DNA from: Oscheius tipulae
Taxonomy: Eukaryota; Nematoda; Chromadorea; Rhabditida; Rhabditidae
Assembly (NCBI GenBank): GCA_037178975.1
Contig: JASJZH010000004.1
Coordinates: 2,046,001 to 2,110,000, forward strand
Direction of reading: 5' to 3'
DNA length: 64,000 nucleotides
The notes under the pieces were generated by a model. The model searched no databases, had not been told where the DNA came from, and saw nothing but the letters and a program-made list of their open reading frames with translations. Position numbers and translations under genes: made by a program. Every line of letters starts with the position of its first letter. The stretch's first letter is position 1. Positions 12,801-25,710 of this stretch are shown here, one piece after another.

Positions 12801-15800
12801 TAGTGGACCTGGAAAAGTTTTTGTTTTAAGAAGGATTGATACATAGGAACGATTGGGAAAAATTCGACATCTTGATGTTTGGCATACAAAAACTTTGAAA
12901 ATTCCAAGGGGATACGACTGAAACGTATGTTTCAGAGAAATTTCAAATCGAGTGTTCTTTATCAGCTTGGTTAGGTTGGCCATCGCGGAACTATCATTAA
13001 AATTTCTTTGTTATACAAGTGGTTTGATCTGAAAAAATATGTAGCGAATATGGAAAAGGCTATTTTTTGTGTTTCAACTATTGTTGATATAGGAGGCGAT
13101 AAAAAACGCAATTAACGTTAGACGTTCTAGAAACTTCCAAAACTTCAACGGACCCCACGGAAACTTCTATATTTCATAGAGAGTATAGTGGGCGCTGAAG
13201 TACAGTAGCCCGTACAGAGGACAAAATTTCAGATTGCGTTCTGATTCACGAGCCAGATCACGTTCTCTACTAAAAATTCTATAAGAAAAACTAGTAAAAC
13301 AAATAACTCACCTCCGCCCTGTACTCTCCATCCTCCATGAATTTCATCTGTCTGACAGTTACGTTAATCACCTCCCATTCTGCGTTACCCTGAAAATAAA
13401 ATTTCATGTTTTGGTAAGTACAGTTTGCTCAAATCAGTTCACTGTTTGAAGACAGTTGGAAAAATTAAAAAAAAAACAAATGTTGTTTCACCACTTTGCT
13501 AAAAAGAAAACGAATTTTTTTGTAGAGTAGTGGTTGACAACATAATCCTTGTCAAAGTAAGACTGATATAGGACAAATTTGTATATTTTAATCTAGCTAA
13601 GCTGACTGTACCGGTGTCTTGAATAGTAATCTGTACAATGTAGCGGTGTAATTTTTAAGCTGAAAAAAGTAACAACAGTTTCCTACTTTTCTACTAGGGG
13701 ATCTATTCTGAGTTGGAAAAATTTCCATGTTTCAATTGTCTTCCAGCCAGACGTAGCCTCCTCTCAGGGTCAAATTTCCTTCTTGTTACTGTACAGTGTC
13801 AGCCATCATACTATCTTACCGTATACCACTACTTCAAATTGGGACAAAATTAGTTTCAAGTTGATGGGTAAACAGTACTTTTTTGTTTCACGGCTACTGT
13901 AAACCAGACACGTATTCGTATTACCAATCTTCATCTCCATTGTGCAAAGATCGGAAATCAAGGCCAGGAAAAAAAACAAAAGTACTTTTTTGCTTTACAC
14001 CTATCGTGAAAGACATACATTTTGATGTTCTTCAATAACAGCGTGCAAATCAAAAAATTCTTACCGAAAAGTACGAGTCCCTCGGCGGCTGAGTAGCATT
14101 GACGTCCATCTCCTCGATATTTAGTAGGGGACTGGCCAAGGCAATCGCACAAAACTGCGTATCGAAGGGGAAGAGATCGATGTTGATTCGGCATAGCGTG
14201 GTGACAAATTGAGGGATGTTGACTTTGACATGGCCGGTATGCTGGACTCGGACATCATACCGTTCTTCGCTCAGCATGTCCTTGGTGTCCATGCTGAAAA
14301 ACCATGCTAATCAACATTTTTTTTTGTTTTACTCAAGAAAATACCGCACTTCAAGCAAAGTCACTCATCAATCGAGCTATACAGCGCTGTCCTTCTTTTA
14401 TGTGATCAGTGAAACACAACTTTGCTTCGAAATTTTTGTTGAAAGGTTGATATCAATCAAATGCAAGAATTTCTCTCGATAGAACAAAAAAATCAAGTCA
14501 TCCACTCAATTTATGATTCTTGCATAAGTTGGCTCTGCTTTTCACACTATTAGAAAAAAAATATCAAGTTACATTGAGGCATAGAACACGAACATCTTAT
14601 ATATTTTCAGTAAAACGAAAAACTTCGTTTATCCAACAAACTTTCAATCCGAAGTGTCTCTAACAAGCTATGCCGTTTTAGCAATTTCTCTTGACGCAGT
14701 ATGGGCAATTTTCAGTATGTCATAAAGCTGACCCATCTTTCTGCAAAGCTGTAACACAAAACTTTTCAAATCCGCACGGGGAATGTTTTGGAGAAGAAAG
14801 AGATTTTGATGGACTGATTTTGGATTTTGGGTCGAACTTTTTACGAAACGCATGAGGTTTTAGAATTTTGTTTGTTACATTTTATAATCATATGGCTGTC
14901 GGATACACTAAATCAAGCGAGACCCTTATGTTTTCAGTGAAACACAAAACTTCCAAAGGACTATTTCCAGTTTCAACTTTTACCAAAATGAGAGTGTCTA
15001 CGGTAACGGTGTCTGCCAAAAAAGTGCTCTCAGGTACGTAAATTTTTTTAAATTCAATTTTGATTCACCTGATTTCTGTCTTATTCTTATTGATCAGAGC
15101 GAAACAGACCTTTTCATACGTTAGCAGTGAAACAACAAAAGGTATGTTTTTCGACAGACTATATCATAAGTTTCTCAATATTTGTCCACTTTTGCAAGGA
15201 AAATATTGGTATTTTTGACTGGCTGGAAGAACTGAAAGAGAGTAATTATCCAACAAATATTCAAGTTCAATTACATTTACATCATTCCACAGATTATTCA
15301 AAAAAAGATCCTCTCTTACCTGTTATAAATGAAGAGTTTGGGCACCCAGACAAGATTCTGAGGTATGACGACCTGTTTTACGCCCTTGAACAAGTCCGGA
15401 TCCCATGACAGTTTGGGATCGTGCCATTTCTGGACATGGGAGATAACGAAGCTGGCCACTTGTTGGTTTTCTCTCTGGAAACTAATTAGTTTTTAGTGTT
15501 TCAGAGAGTTTATAAAGGTCGTGAGGAAAGTTCTGGTTCTGAGAGAGCTCGCTCCTAATTGTGTTTCAGTGGAACCCTAAATGCAACCGATATTATGGCG
15601 CATGCGGAAAACTCAACGATAAAATAGTTAACCATTTTGAGCAACAGGTCATCGCTGTCTGACTCGTCCACCTTCATTTTCGTACTCAAGGCATTGACTA
15701 GGCTGGTCTCTTACCCAAAAATGGATGCTACTTTACCTAAAGTACAATATTTGTCAATCCCTAAAAGAGAAATCGGTATCGGTCTTGTTTCATATCAGAT

Positions 15801-16551
15801 GACTGAAACAAAAAATTGATTAATTTCTGGACACCGTTTGCAAGTATTCAAGTGAGTTTGAAAGAAGTCTGTCCCAAACAAGTCCAAATTTTAGAACGTT
15901 TGTTCACTAAAATCATTAAAGCTGTACGAGGCTGTTGACAAAAAAAGTTTTTTCCAGAGTACATACACCGAATGAAAAGCAGATGATGTTGTTTAGTACT
16001 ATCTTCTCCTTTCTGTTACCCAAGACATCGCGTCGTTCATAAAAGTTTCTAGTTTCAAACTTAGTATAAGAGTCAGTGCAATAAGCACTTTTGGCCCTCG
16101 CTCGATTCACTCACCACTTCTGTTAGAATCCCCAGCACGATGGTCATGTGAACAATCACGGGGTGGTCTGTCTCCGAGTTTGGCCTGACTCTCCGGTCAT
16201 ATCGGTGCATAACACTGTCGATGACATTGGTCGGATCGCCTGGAAGAACTGAAACTTTCACATTGTTTTCTGTCCCTGTCTATTAGTCTCTCTTCTTCCC
16301 TGCCTCTCTGTCTCCCTGTCTCTCCGTCTCTCTGTCTCTTCCGTCTTCCAACCCAAAGTGCACCCTTATTATCCGACTTCTTTGCACCTATTCAAAACTT
16401 CCGTGTTAGTCCGTCTCCTTCTAATTACCTTTCCAGTCTCTTTATAACCCAAATAAAACGGTTACTCACTCAGTTTCTCGTGGTGTTTTCGAGCCTGACG
16501 TGCTGAGACTAACTGTGGCGCCAGGAACCACAGCAGGCTGACCAACAACAT
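9889..16551 (-). CDS. Nicotinic-like Cys-loop ligand-gated ion channel subunit
   Basis: Predicted 452-aa pentameric channel subunit. Exons from the 5' end: 16470-16551, 16115-16248, 15320-15474, 14065-14293, 13312-13389, 12671-12808, 11917-12010, 11143-11338, 10997-11102, 9889-10035; phases close exactly. It has a signal peptide (MLLVSLLWFLAPQLVSA), then KWHDPKLSWDPD of loop D. The canonical Cys-loop CRINIDLFPFDTQFC has 13 residues between the cysteines. TM1 is RRPIYYITVIVVPTFLI. TM2 is EKVSLGLGSLLAMTVLLDI, with Glu at the -1' position that favours cations. TM3 is FYIIVVIMLCAIGV and TM4 is FLFMFQFFNVLVLLMF. The vicinal Cys pair of alpha subunits is absent, so it is a non-alpha or orphan subunit. 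Resemblance is to nematode acr/lgc subunits; the transmitter is unknown. Introns are long and carry many Ruby-type motifs. Confidence 0.9.
10546..10591 (+). promoter_or_regulatory. Near-ideal bipartite piRNA-type promoter unit
   Basis: TGTTTCA at 10546-10552, 9-nt spacer, TATAAAG at 10562-10568, and a YRNT (TGTT) with its T at 10591, 39 nt after the motif. It is in the last intron of the nicotinic-like gene, antisense to it, which argues for an independent unit. Confidence 0.62.
10915..10958 (+). promoter_or_regulatory. Near-ideal bipartite piRNA-type promoter unit
   Basis: TGTTTCA at 10915-10921, 9-nt spacer, TATAAAG at 10931-10937, and CAAT (YRNT) with its T at 10958, 37 nt after the motif. 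It lies in the same intron as the 10546 unit, antisense to the host gene. A related box pair (TGTTTCG then TATATATAAAG) is at 10256-10281. Confidence 0.62.
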
Positions 16552-16695
16552 CCGCCTAGAAAAGAGAAGGAAGGGACAGACTGAAAGATAGGAAACGTTT
16601 TGTGTTTTATGAAAAGGATAAAAGAAGATAATTCCTGAAATACTGTTGGAGTGAGCAAGTGTTGTGTAAATTCCAATAAAATATTTTCTATGTTA

Positions 16696-16728
16696 TAAAG
16701 GGACGCTGTCATTATGGGTGGATGTGTG
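16696..16728. mobile_element. Orphan terminal repeat of the 24-kb inverted-repeat element family
   Basis: About 30 bp, beginning AAAGGGACGCTGTCATTATG, closely match the right end of the element at 24051-24484 read from the outside inward. No second end is seen nearby, so this is a solo terminus or a broken copy. Confidence 0.65.
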
Positions 16729-18163
16729 AACAGTCAAGTCCATGTCAAACATACTCGTTTCAAAAATGAGTAATGGTCAAAAGCTAAGGTAGAAAACCTA
16801 TTCTGCTCCTTCATTGAGCTCCAAAACAAAAGAGTTCCATCGTTCCTATCAAACAAGCAAAATACTGAAAGATGCACTCGGCCCCGAAAACGGTGACAAG
16901 GTGAGACTTTTGGGGAACGCTACTAGCTATGCGAATACTTAGACTACTTCCAGAAACGCATTCAAAAAAAGTATGAGTCTTGTTTTGATTACAGACTGTC
17001 CAAGATGATTCACGTATAGCGTAAGTTGGAATAAAAATGGTAAACTGCAGTTATAGGAAGTAGTACTTCAAAAGTATAGTTTTCTGATCCTTGTGACCCT
17101 TCTAGACTCACCGATCAGAGACCCAATTTCTACAAGGACTCTCCTAGGGATAAGAATGAACAAAATCAAGGAAAATGTCCAAATTGGGGACAGAGAAGAG
17201 AGAGTACTTCTCTAATCTCACGTGTTGGAGGAGGAGTCGTCAGAGAAAGTCTCAAGAGTCTGGTTATGAAATCACAGAGAGAGAGAGACCACGAGACGAG
17301 ATGGCTCAAAAATTCCTAAGTGAGAGTTTTAGGTTTCACACGGACGGGCGGGGGAGGAGTTCAGGACGAGTTCAAGTTTTTCTTGTGTCTTGAAGGTTCA
17401 GTTTTTTGACAAGGGCTTTAGAATATAACCTTTTCGTGTAGTCCGGGGCTTTCTTTTACCACGACAAGAATTACTATTTTTGGGAACTGTTTTGGTGTAT
17501 GGCGTATTTGTGAAGTGAAAATCATTATCAAAAATACAAGAACTAGAGCGAGTACAATACGTGACTCTTTAGGAACTCTATATGTTTCACTGCATGTTGA
17601 AGAGAGGAACTAGAGAGAAAGAACAGTGGCTAGACTAGCCCGGATACCTCAAGAAAGGGACAGAGTAAGCGGGAGAGAACTGATCCGCGAGTGCAATCCA
17701 ACACCTCGGTGAGCAGCAGACAGATATGCATAACAGAAGTCAAAAAGAGGACAGATGTCTGAACTCGGAACGGAAGAGAGACTGTTCGAATGGACTTTGT
17801 GAAAAGAGGGATCTTTTGAGAGAAAACAGGACAAGAAGGAGAGGAACTTGCGGTCGCTTGGAAAAATAGTCTACTGCAAACGAAAAACTGTTGGAAATCA
17901 TTCGAAACGTCAAACAATATGAAAACACAATTTTGTGATAAAAAAAGGTGAAGCATTTTTTATTAGGAAGCATGTTGTTTTTGTAGCAAATACTCGATAG
18001 CAAAAATGAAACAAAAAAGTTTCAAATATTGTTTTTGGCAAAAATCGCAATAGTCAACTAGTGAATTCAATATGGTATTAATTCTTATACATTCTTTGAG
18101 AGAATCACCGTCTTTAAACCACAACTTCTGTGTTCCGAACTGCTACAATCTTTCTTATCTTTT

Positions 18164-18186
18164 TGTTTCACGCATTACTTATCAAA
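18164..18186 (+). promoter_or_regulatory. Bipartite Ruby-type motif unit
   Basis: TGTTTCA at 18164-18170 is preceded by a T-run and followed, after 9 nt, by TATCAAA at 18180-18186. Intergenic. Confidence 0.45.
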
Positions 18187-19649
18187 TCAGCAGTAAATGC
18201 GACTAATACTCACAACAGCTTCGTTATTTTGCAGGAGAATATGCAGAAAGGTGTTCTGTTTTGCAGGCCGTGGACGGATGGAATACGTCAAGTACGCGTA
18301 AATTGGAGAAGAAAAGGACTAAATCATGTGGGGGAACTGGCTCGTAAAATAGGCAAAACTACGTGAAAGGAGAAGAATAGAAAGGAGAGCCGTTTTGTAT
18401 GAGAGTTCAGAGTTCGCGTCTGAAGTTTAAATGTGAATCTCCTATTCGTGTGGACAATGATTTTTGTCCCGCGCAACTTCTCGGGGTTTAGAATCAGTTG
18501 AGTAAAAAAGATCAATGGAGGGTCAAAAGAAGTTCAGAATAAACCCTGCGATGGCGTAAAAACATGTATATGCATAGTGAGAAATTTTCCAGATGCAGGC
18601 GATCGCAAAAATTCGCACTCATGAAAATCGAGGTGGTCGATCAGCGGTCGCTCACTGACCCTCAAACTACAATAATGCTGAAACAGAAAAGAATGCTAAA
18701 GAGGAAGTTCTGAAAAAGGCTAGTGGGGGATTTTTTTTCCTCCCCTGTCCACTCCCTCACCCATTGTCCTCTTGACAAAAGCTAATGGCTTGAGAGAGGA
18801 CCAAAACAGGAAATCCCGGTCCTGGTATTTTGTTCCAGGAACCCACGAGAGAGTACGGGAAAGCTTGAATAGCTGAAAAGAGGTGTTGTTTTAGACGGGG
18901 AAGAGTGCACCCAGCGGACGCGTGGGTTATTAAAACTGAGGAAGCTTTGTGTGGTGCTGGAGGAGAAGAGTTCACTTATTTGGAGCTGGGATGGGAGAGA
19001 GGCTGAGGGTGGTCATTGGAACCTTAAGAGGTGGGAGAAGATGAGTTGGACAACATACTTTTGGAGGAAAGGTTTAGGTTTCGGGATGGATATTAAGCTA
19101 GCGAATTTAGAAAACGAAGATTGTGCCAATATACTGTAGACTTCAAGACGTTCCCGATAGAAATAGAGAAAGCACGGTTTGGGAAACTTTAGGTTTCAAA
19201 GATTGGATATAGGTGTGCATTTGATGGAACTGGCATTCGTTTATTTGCAGATTATTTTCTGTACAAATTTGTTTCCAGGTCTCTCAATGGAACTGCTGAA
19301 ATAGGTTTATGGAACTCGGCTTTATAGAAAGTTTTAGACTTCGGGAGATTTGAAAAGGTACGAAGAATATCTGAAAGCCAGCCAAACCAGTACGTTGAGC
19401 GTTAGATTTTGTAAACTCTTGAAACAAAACAAAAACTGCGTGGGTCGCGCCGAAGTCTCAGAGACTAATCTTCACTCCCAAAATCTCACCTCCCAAGTGC
19501 CTGGGTAGTTTCTTTCTCGTGTTCTTCACTTATTCGTAAAAGAGCCGTCCACTTGAAGGTACTTGGAGAGAGGAGGAGAGACCGCTTGCAACGGTCCGTT
19601 TGGGGCTAAGGAAAGCAGTGGTTTGAAAAGGGATGAAGGGATGTGTTTC

Positions 19650-20060
19650 AGGCATGGGCGAACACTGGTTTTTTTGACCTAACACGATTCGAACAGTCGC
19701 GTATTTTTTGAGACCGAACCGAACAGGGCCGTTTCTGCTCGAACCGAACACGAACGTTCGGCCTGTCCAATGTTCGTTCGCGAACATGCGAACACGAATA
19801 CGGGACGAACATTACCAAACTCTAGTAACTTTTAGACATTTCTGGCTCTAAAGTGAGAGTTACGTCTCTACGGTCATGATTTCTGCTACTTTTCTCTGCT
19901 CAAAACTGTACCCCATCAGGAGAACGAAAAATTTTTTGAAGAAGAGACGATTACATCTAAATTTTGAAGGGGTTTCGTGCTCGGCCTCCCGAGCTCTGTT
20001 CATTCGGTCACTCAACTGTTCGGCCGCCGAGCACGAACACCTCAATATATGAACTAAACA
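19650..20060. repeat. GTTCG/CGAAC-rich repeat with local inverted repeats
   Basis: The five-base word CGAAC or its complement recurs many times between 19660 and 19815. At 19975-20037 a 12-bp inverted pair (TTCGTGCTCGGC and its complement) encloses about 40 bp. Its composition is more GC-rich than the surroundings. I do not recognise the family; it could be a decayed transposon or a satellite-like repeat. Confidence 0.5.
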
Positions 20061-20734
20061 GAACGATTGATTACTTAGGCAACTTATCGAGGTTCTAAAG
20101 TCATACACGGGAAAGAGTAGCCCTCCAAACCCAAAAGACCGCTTTCCCCCTATATCTACTTTGAACTTTTTGTCGCTGTCCCGAGTTCAGCGCTCTTCGT
20201 GGGTCCAGAGGAAGAGAAAAGGTGAATATGTAAATTCGAAGGTCCCGGAGAGAGAGAGAGAGTACGCCGGAGCAAAACAGCCGTGATTGTCGTCTGAGGG
20301 AGGCCAGACCTTGAATGTTCCGGAGGCGGGGATCAGTCATTTTTAGCAAAAGAGGAGAAAGAAAATGTTGCCAAAGAGGGTAGGACAAGGGTCTTTGTGA
20401 CGAATTTTTGGAAAAAAAATTGGAGGAAGTACGCTTATGGAAAGACGGAGAAATGTGGAAGCCAAAGAAAATGAGTAAGAAAAATGTTTCAACTGGAAAA
20501 TGAAATGTTTTTGAAACGGAAGGGCAGTTGTAATAACAATGAGTAACCACAAACAATATAAAGGATCTGGAAACATTTTCTAGTGAAAAAGAATAATTTA
20601 CGTTGTATGGAATATAATGCGACCCTGTAGTGTTGCTATCAAAAACAAGCGTTTATCTGAATACTGGGTGAAACATTTGTTAGTTGTTCGATTAGCTGTT
20701 TATAGAAGAAAGAGAAGTGGCTAAACAGGCATTG

Positions 20735-20890
20735 CGAACCTGGCCGAAATGTTCGCGTCGGCCAGGTTCGGCCAGGCCAGCATACTTCGTGGCTTGAACC
20801 AACGGGTCTTTTAACAATACACCAAATGTCTCGCCACGAATTAGGACAGGGGCGGTCTCTTCGAGTACATCTAGTCTGGCCTGGCTGGTC
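20735..20890. repeat. GGCCAGG-rich palindromic stretch
   Basis: Several copies of CCTGGCC/GGCCAGG occur in both orientations, for example CCTGGCCGA near 20741 and TCGGCCAGG near 20758, with more around 20876. It could form a short hairpin. The family is not recognised. Confidence 0.4.
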
Positions 20891-21280
20891 AGGTTTGTGA
20901 TCCCTGGCTGAAGAAGGGGTTCAATAAAAAGATTTTAAATTGTCAAGACTTCGAAGAGAGCAGGTGCATTCTAAGAAGGAAAAAACGTACACGGAAATAG
21001 AGGAGTGGAAAAGTTGACAGCCAGTTGTACCTACAAAAATAAGGGCTCAGTAGATTGTAATCGAAACTTGTATGTTTCAAAAATGAGATGATATGAAGGA
21101 ATAACACCTTTCTCAATCTGGGAACCAAGAAGTGCTTACAAAATATGAAAACATCTTGTCAATTCGTGTCATTGAGCAATTATCACAGCCAATGGCTCTC
21201 CATATAGAATTTACTGACGGCTCGACTACACAACATCTTCTTTTTTGAATTTTGAATAAGGAAGCTTCAAATTGGAGATA

Positions 21281-21303
21281 TGTTTCAAGGAAAGGATATA
21301 GAC
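21281..21303 (+). promoter_or_regulatory. Bipartite Ruby/TATA piRNA-type motif unit
   Basis: TGTTTCA at 21281-21287, 9-nt spacer, TATAGAC at 21297-21303. Intergenic. Confidence 0.5.
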
Positions 21304-23027
21304 CGAGAGAGTTAAAAAGTTGCAACATTGTGTGAAAGTGAAAGTGAGTACTTGAAACACCAAAAAACGTTTTTTTCCCCCTCGAAGTTCCAAAGTATTG
21401 AGTTCCCTTCGAGAAGTTCAAAAAACAGCACACAGAGAGAGGGATTGTGTGTGCTAATAACCCGAGGGGCAGGTTGAGTAATCTATGAAATTTTAGGGCG
21501 AGGATGTCTTTTGTTTCAAGTTGGACACGAAGCTTTTGAAAGAGAAAGTTGTTTCAAGTTTGATAGGAAGCAATTTGGAAAAACTAAAAAATGATCATTC
21601 TCTCTTTCCGGCTAGAAACTAATTTGACTTTTACTGTATCATCAAGTGCGTACACTTACGGAGAAGCTCGTTATTCAATGACATGTTGTTTAACATCCGA
21701 AAAACACAAATGAATGGGACACCGACTACCAACAAATTTTCAAACAGGACCTCTTTTTTTATAAACTTCCCATTCGGGCATGAGATGTAAACTCTCATCT
21801 AGAAGGGCTGTGAAAAATCGCACTTTTTTGTCTATGGCAGAAGATAGCCTTGGTTTTGGACCCAATAATACTTGAGAAGGCTCTTAGTAGCACGAGATTG
21901 TTCCAACAGAAAGAAAATTGTTTCAAGAACTCATTAAAAGGCTATGCGAATACTTTGAAGCAACAAGGCCGACTTCAGAAACAGCCAAAAAGTGAACTAT
22001 TTCAGACTTGCAAGTTCGGTTTCAGCACAAATTTTTTTGGCTTTCAACAATCAGCAGTCTATTGTCGGGCAGAACTTTTATCAGATTGATCTTTTCACAT
22101 CATTTTTCCAATCGCGTCAATTGTATTTTTGTTCCGATCAGAGCTTACGCAAAAATTTGAATCTATCATGATTTGTTATTACAGTACATATTGCTGGGTA
22201 TATTTCCAAAGTATTTCTCAACTAACTTTTTGTGTTCCATTGAACACGTATAATCAAAGTTTTACCTTTTTTTTTTACTTCGTATCTTTCTTCAGCGCAT
22301 AACCATTCAAAAAGTTCAAAAGACTACCTCCCCAGAATAGGATAGCACAAAGATTCTCTGCATAATAAAACTTCGACTAAAAAGGTTGCTCAAAAATTCT
22401 CTCCCGGATTATATCACGCCCCACGTAGCATCTTTTTCGATCATAAATGTGAGAAAACTATCCCTATGGAGTTCAAACAATCAGGCAAAACCTGAAAAAT
22501 GAGAAGAAATAAGAGTGAACTAATTCCCGTCAAGACCCCCATTCCACTCGACTTGAGGAGAACTTTGGCTCCGAGCATTTCGGATTCCGGCTCCGGAGTT
22601 CCCGCTCATTTCGCTCTCTCGGAACACGGGGAACTGGGAAGACGAATGGCATTGCTTACATCTGGTGACCTGAGGCAGTCGGAGGCAGCACGAAAAACGC
22701 ATTGGAATGATGGAAATGAAAGCAGGAGAGGGGGATAGAGAAACTTTTTGCCTTGCCCTCTAACAGCTCAACTGATCATTGAGACACGGAGAGAAGTAGG
22801 TATGTAGAAGAGGTGAAACATGAAAAACCTTTGAAGCAACCTTCTTTAAGCTATGGAGGAGAACTGGATAGTCAGAAAACTAATGAAATCTACCGAATCG
22901 ATTCAACTCAACTAAAGCAAAGCAATCTCATCATGATCAGCTGCTGAAACATTAAAAAATGTATATTCTAAGTGTGACTCTGCTAGTAAACTGTAACAGG
23001 ACGCTACCATCTTTTGGTTAATATCCA

Positions 23028-23072
23028 TGTTTCAATTGCTTTATATAATCGAGAGAAGTTTGTAAAATTAAT
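23028..23072 (+). promoter_or_regulatory. Bipartite piRNA-type promoter unit
   Basis: TGTTTCA at 23028-23034, 9-nt spacer, TATAATC at 23044-23050, and TAAT (YRNT) with its T at 23072, 38 nt after the motif. Intergenic. Confidence 0.6.
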
Positions 23073-24050
23073 TTTTGTGATCTCCACATACGGTGTACGG
23101 AATTCATCTTTTCTATCTCCCAAATCATAAGTTCGAAACAAAGATGTTGGTGCCAGTATCTAGCAGTTAAATGTATGGGAAAATACCGGTGTTGATCGGG
23201 ATTCTTTACTGTACCGCCCACTGAGAATAAGAGCAAAACGTCTTATTGGATCCAATGAAATGTTCCAACTCTACCGTATACTGAGGTGTACATTAATTAA
23301 TTGAAACACGGAAATACAATTTTTCGATCCATGAAGGGGTACCATGAAGTGTTTCACTAGAAGTTGTAAAACTTCCGACCCTTAAAAGTCAGGTTTTTTC
23401 GGCTTTACGATGTTCTGCACTTTGATAGACCCTAACAAGCTTTTTCCAACGCCGTCGAGACATCCAAACGTTTTCAATAGTCACGGAGATGGGACGGTTA
23501 AAAGGCCCGTATTAAGCAACAAAACTGACCAGACGAGGGAAGCTTAAACTCTTGAATCACAAAATGATACTGTGCAGGGAGATAGAATTAAGAAAGTTTT
23601 ATGGGATAAGGGTATTAGGGATACAGGAAGATGGTATACCCCAGAATGCTGTGCAAAAAACACAAAAAAAAACTTTGATTACTGCAAATCCAAGGGATTT
23701 AAATGGGCTGGTATTCGAGGGTAACATCAGTCTCTCATAAGGCTGATATGAGCCAAAAAATCAGACCTGTACGATAGATTTACGAGGCGCCAGGACCGCG
23801 TTTCAAATAATTAGTGTATACCCCTGTACGAAAAAAATATCTGTCTACAATGAAGTAGCTGCAAACTGATCAAAAAACGAATATGACTGAAGTGCTCTTT
23901 CCAGCCGACTGACTTCTTTGACCTCCTCACATGACGAATAGACCCCATTCTTCTTCGAAAATCTTCCCCTTCCTGTGTTTTCATGTCCTCGTCATCCACG
24001 GTCCCAAGATCATAATTTGATAGGAAAAGGTGGGTGGTCAGAGGGAACAA

Positions 24051-24484
24051 TTAAAGGGACACTGTCATTAGAGGTGGATGGCTGAATGCGTTTTCAAATC
24101 GGGTCCCGCGCCGAACTTCCCTGAAAACCAATCGTTTGCATTTTTCGGTGCTTTACACAGCTTTTTTAAGTCTTCTAAGTGCATTTGATAGAAACGTTTT
24201 TGACGTCAAAAAAGACCAGAAAAAGCTGGGAAATGAGAATAAGGGAAGACGAACAGCGTTTCCTCAATTTTCTTGATTATTCTCGTCGTTTTTGACGTCG
24301 ATGTAGACGTTTGTGGGATAGTTTTCGACGCTGAGTCAATTGAGCACACTTTAAAGGTATAAAAATATGTGTAAAGCACCGAAAAATGCAAAAAAGACGA
24401 GTTGAGGGAAGTTCGTTGTGGGACCCGATTTGAAAACGCGTTTGGCCGTCTACCAATCCATCCATAATGACAGCGTCCCTTTAA
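24051..24484. mobile_element. Non-autonomous inverted-repeat transposon (MITE), TTAA-flanked
   Basis: The two ends read TTAAAGGGACACTGTCATTA and, on the opposite strand, TTAAAGGGACGCTGTCATTA. The matching arms continue inward, with interruptions, for well over 100 bp: 24093-24170 against 24363-24440, including the GGTGCTTTACAC block. TTAA at both boundaries fits a TTAA target duplication, as used by piggyBac-like elements, though the terminal bases do not match the usual piggyBac start. No transposase is encoded. A solo end of the same family is at 16696-16728. Confidence 0.8.
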
Positions 24485-25179
24485 GAAAATTAATCCTGTG
24501 CGATGCCTGGCGACGCGCATAAAGTTTGGAGTGTCGAAGTGCCAAAACTGGAGGCAATCGAAACAATTTGTCAAAATCTTGACTGACACTTTTACGTGGT
24601 AGTTTTCATTCCTACAAAGGTTTTCCGATTCCGCCGTTATCATTCTCACTTCTACGGCCTTTTTTGAGCTTGACAAAGGGATCCCTACGATTTTGATGGG
24701 GTTGCGCTACTCTCTCTGCCGATCTCTGCTATGGTAAAAATCAGCTGAATACCGTTTCTATCGTTTTTACGGAGAGCAAACTGTCATAAGAGAACAATAA
24801 TCACTGCAATGTTTCACATTTTCTAACTTTTCTACGGGTTTTAATCGACGTTCCTCTGTAACCTGCTGTGGAACTTTACGAATAACTGGTTTTGGCACCC
24901 CACGATGCAATTTTGGGAAAAGTAATCAGAGAAATCAACTAAAGAGACAAAAAGAATGAACAAATGAACAAAAACAGTGAAAATGGTTTTTGGGATGCAA
25001 TTTGGCATACTGTAACACCACTTTACGTGCCCGAATTTCTGGGCTTCGCCCCTGCGCATCTTTTTTTTTCGAGATTTGTTTGGGTTCTCACTTCTCACTT
25101 CAAACACTTGCTCTTACGTTTGCAAATGAAAATTTTGCTGTTGCGTACGCATTTTTGTGCAAACGGCTTCCGGTGGTTA

Positions 25180-25330
25180 GATAGACGGATGACGGACGGA
25201 CGGAGACGACAGCTCCTTATTTTATTAGGATGAGACAGAGAGGCAAATGAACAGAGAGACTGAGGGACAGAGAGATAGAGAGACAGATGGACAGAGAGAC
25301 GGAGAGACAGAGAGAGACCCTGCCTAATTG
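25180..25330. repeat. GAGACAGA-type low-complexity tract
   Basis: Degenerate GAGA(C/G)AGA and GACGGA repeats run through this interval. The complementary CTCTCTGTCTC type occurs at 16275-16345, and a similar tract at 57235-57280. Confidence 0.7.
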
Positions 25331-25537
25331 AGGTCAGAGTATATTAGCACACAGGGATTGTGTTGCTTCTTCGAATAAACTAAGAAAGAGAGAGTCACGA
25401 GAGCTTATTAGTCAACCGGAAGACTCTTTTGGAAGAAGAAGAGAGGGTATAAGTTGCAGAAATGCGGAGAAAGTAGCGGGGAGAGATGGAAAGATTGGGA
25501 AAACGATTGTTGTTTTACGAACATCAAGACAAAGCGA

Positions 25538-25582
25538 ACTGCATCAATAGTTCTATTGTGAGTTTAACCAGAGGATGAAACA
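25538..25582 (-). promoter_or_regulatory. Bipartite piRNA-type promoter unit
   Basis: On the minus strand TGTTTCA occupies 25582-25576. After 9 nt comes TAAACTC, and 38 nt after the motif a YRNT (CAGT) with its T at 25538. Intergenic. Confidence 0.58.
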
Positions 25583-25665
25583 CAAAAAAATCGTATAGAG
25601 TAATGTCGCGCAATGAAAAGTTCCATGAATGTTACTCTTTGTATTTCACCCAGGCATAGGTAAAA

Positions 25666-25710
25666 TGTTTCATCCTGTCTGTAAGAAAAGAACAGGCACT
25701 TGGGTTTGCT
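25666..25710 (+). promoter_or_regulatory. Bipartite piRNA-type promoter unit
   Basis: TGTTTCA at 25666-25672, 9-nt spacer, TAAGAAA at 25682-25688, and TGCT (YRNT) with its T at 25710, 38 nt after the motif. It diverges from the minus-strand unit that ends at 25582. Confidence 0.58.

Noticed and set aside
22499-22738. 79-codon frame with an overlapping 60-codon frame on the other strand
   Set aside because: No family resemblance and no splice context; a locally GC-rich patch explains both.
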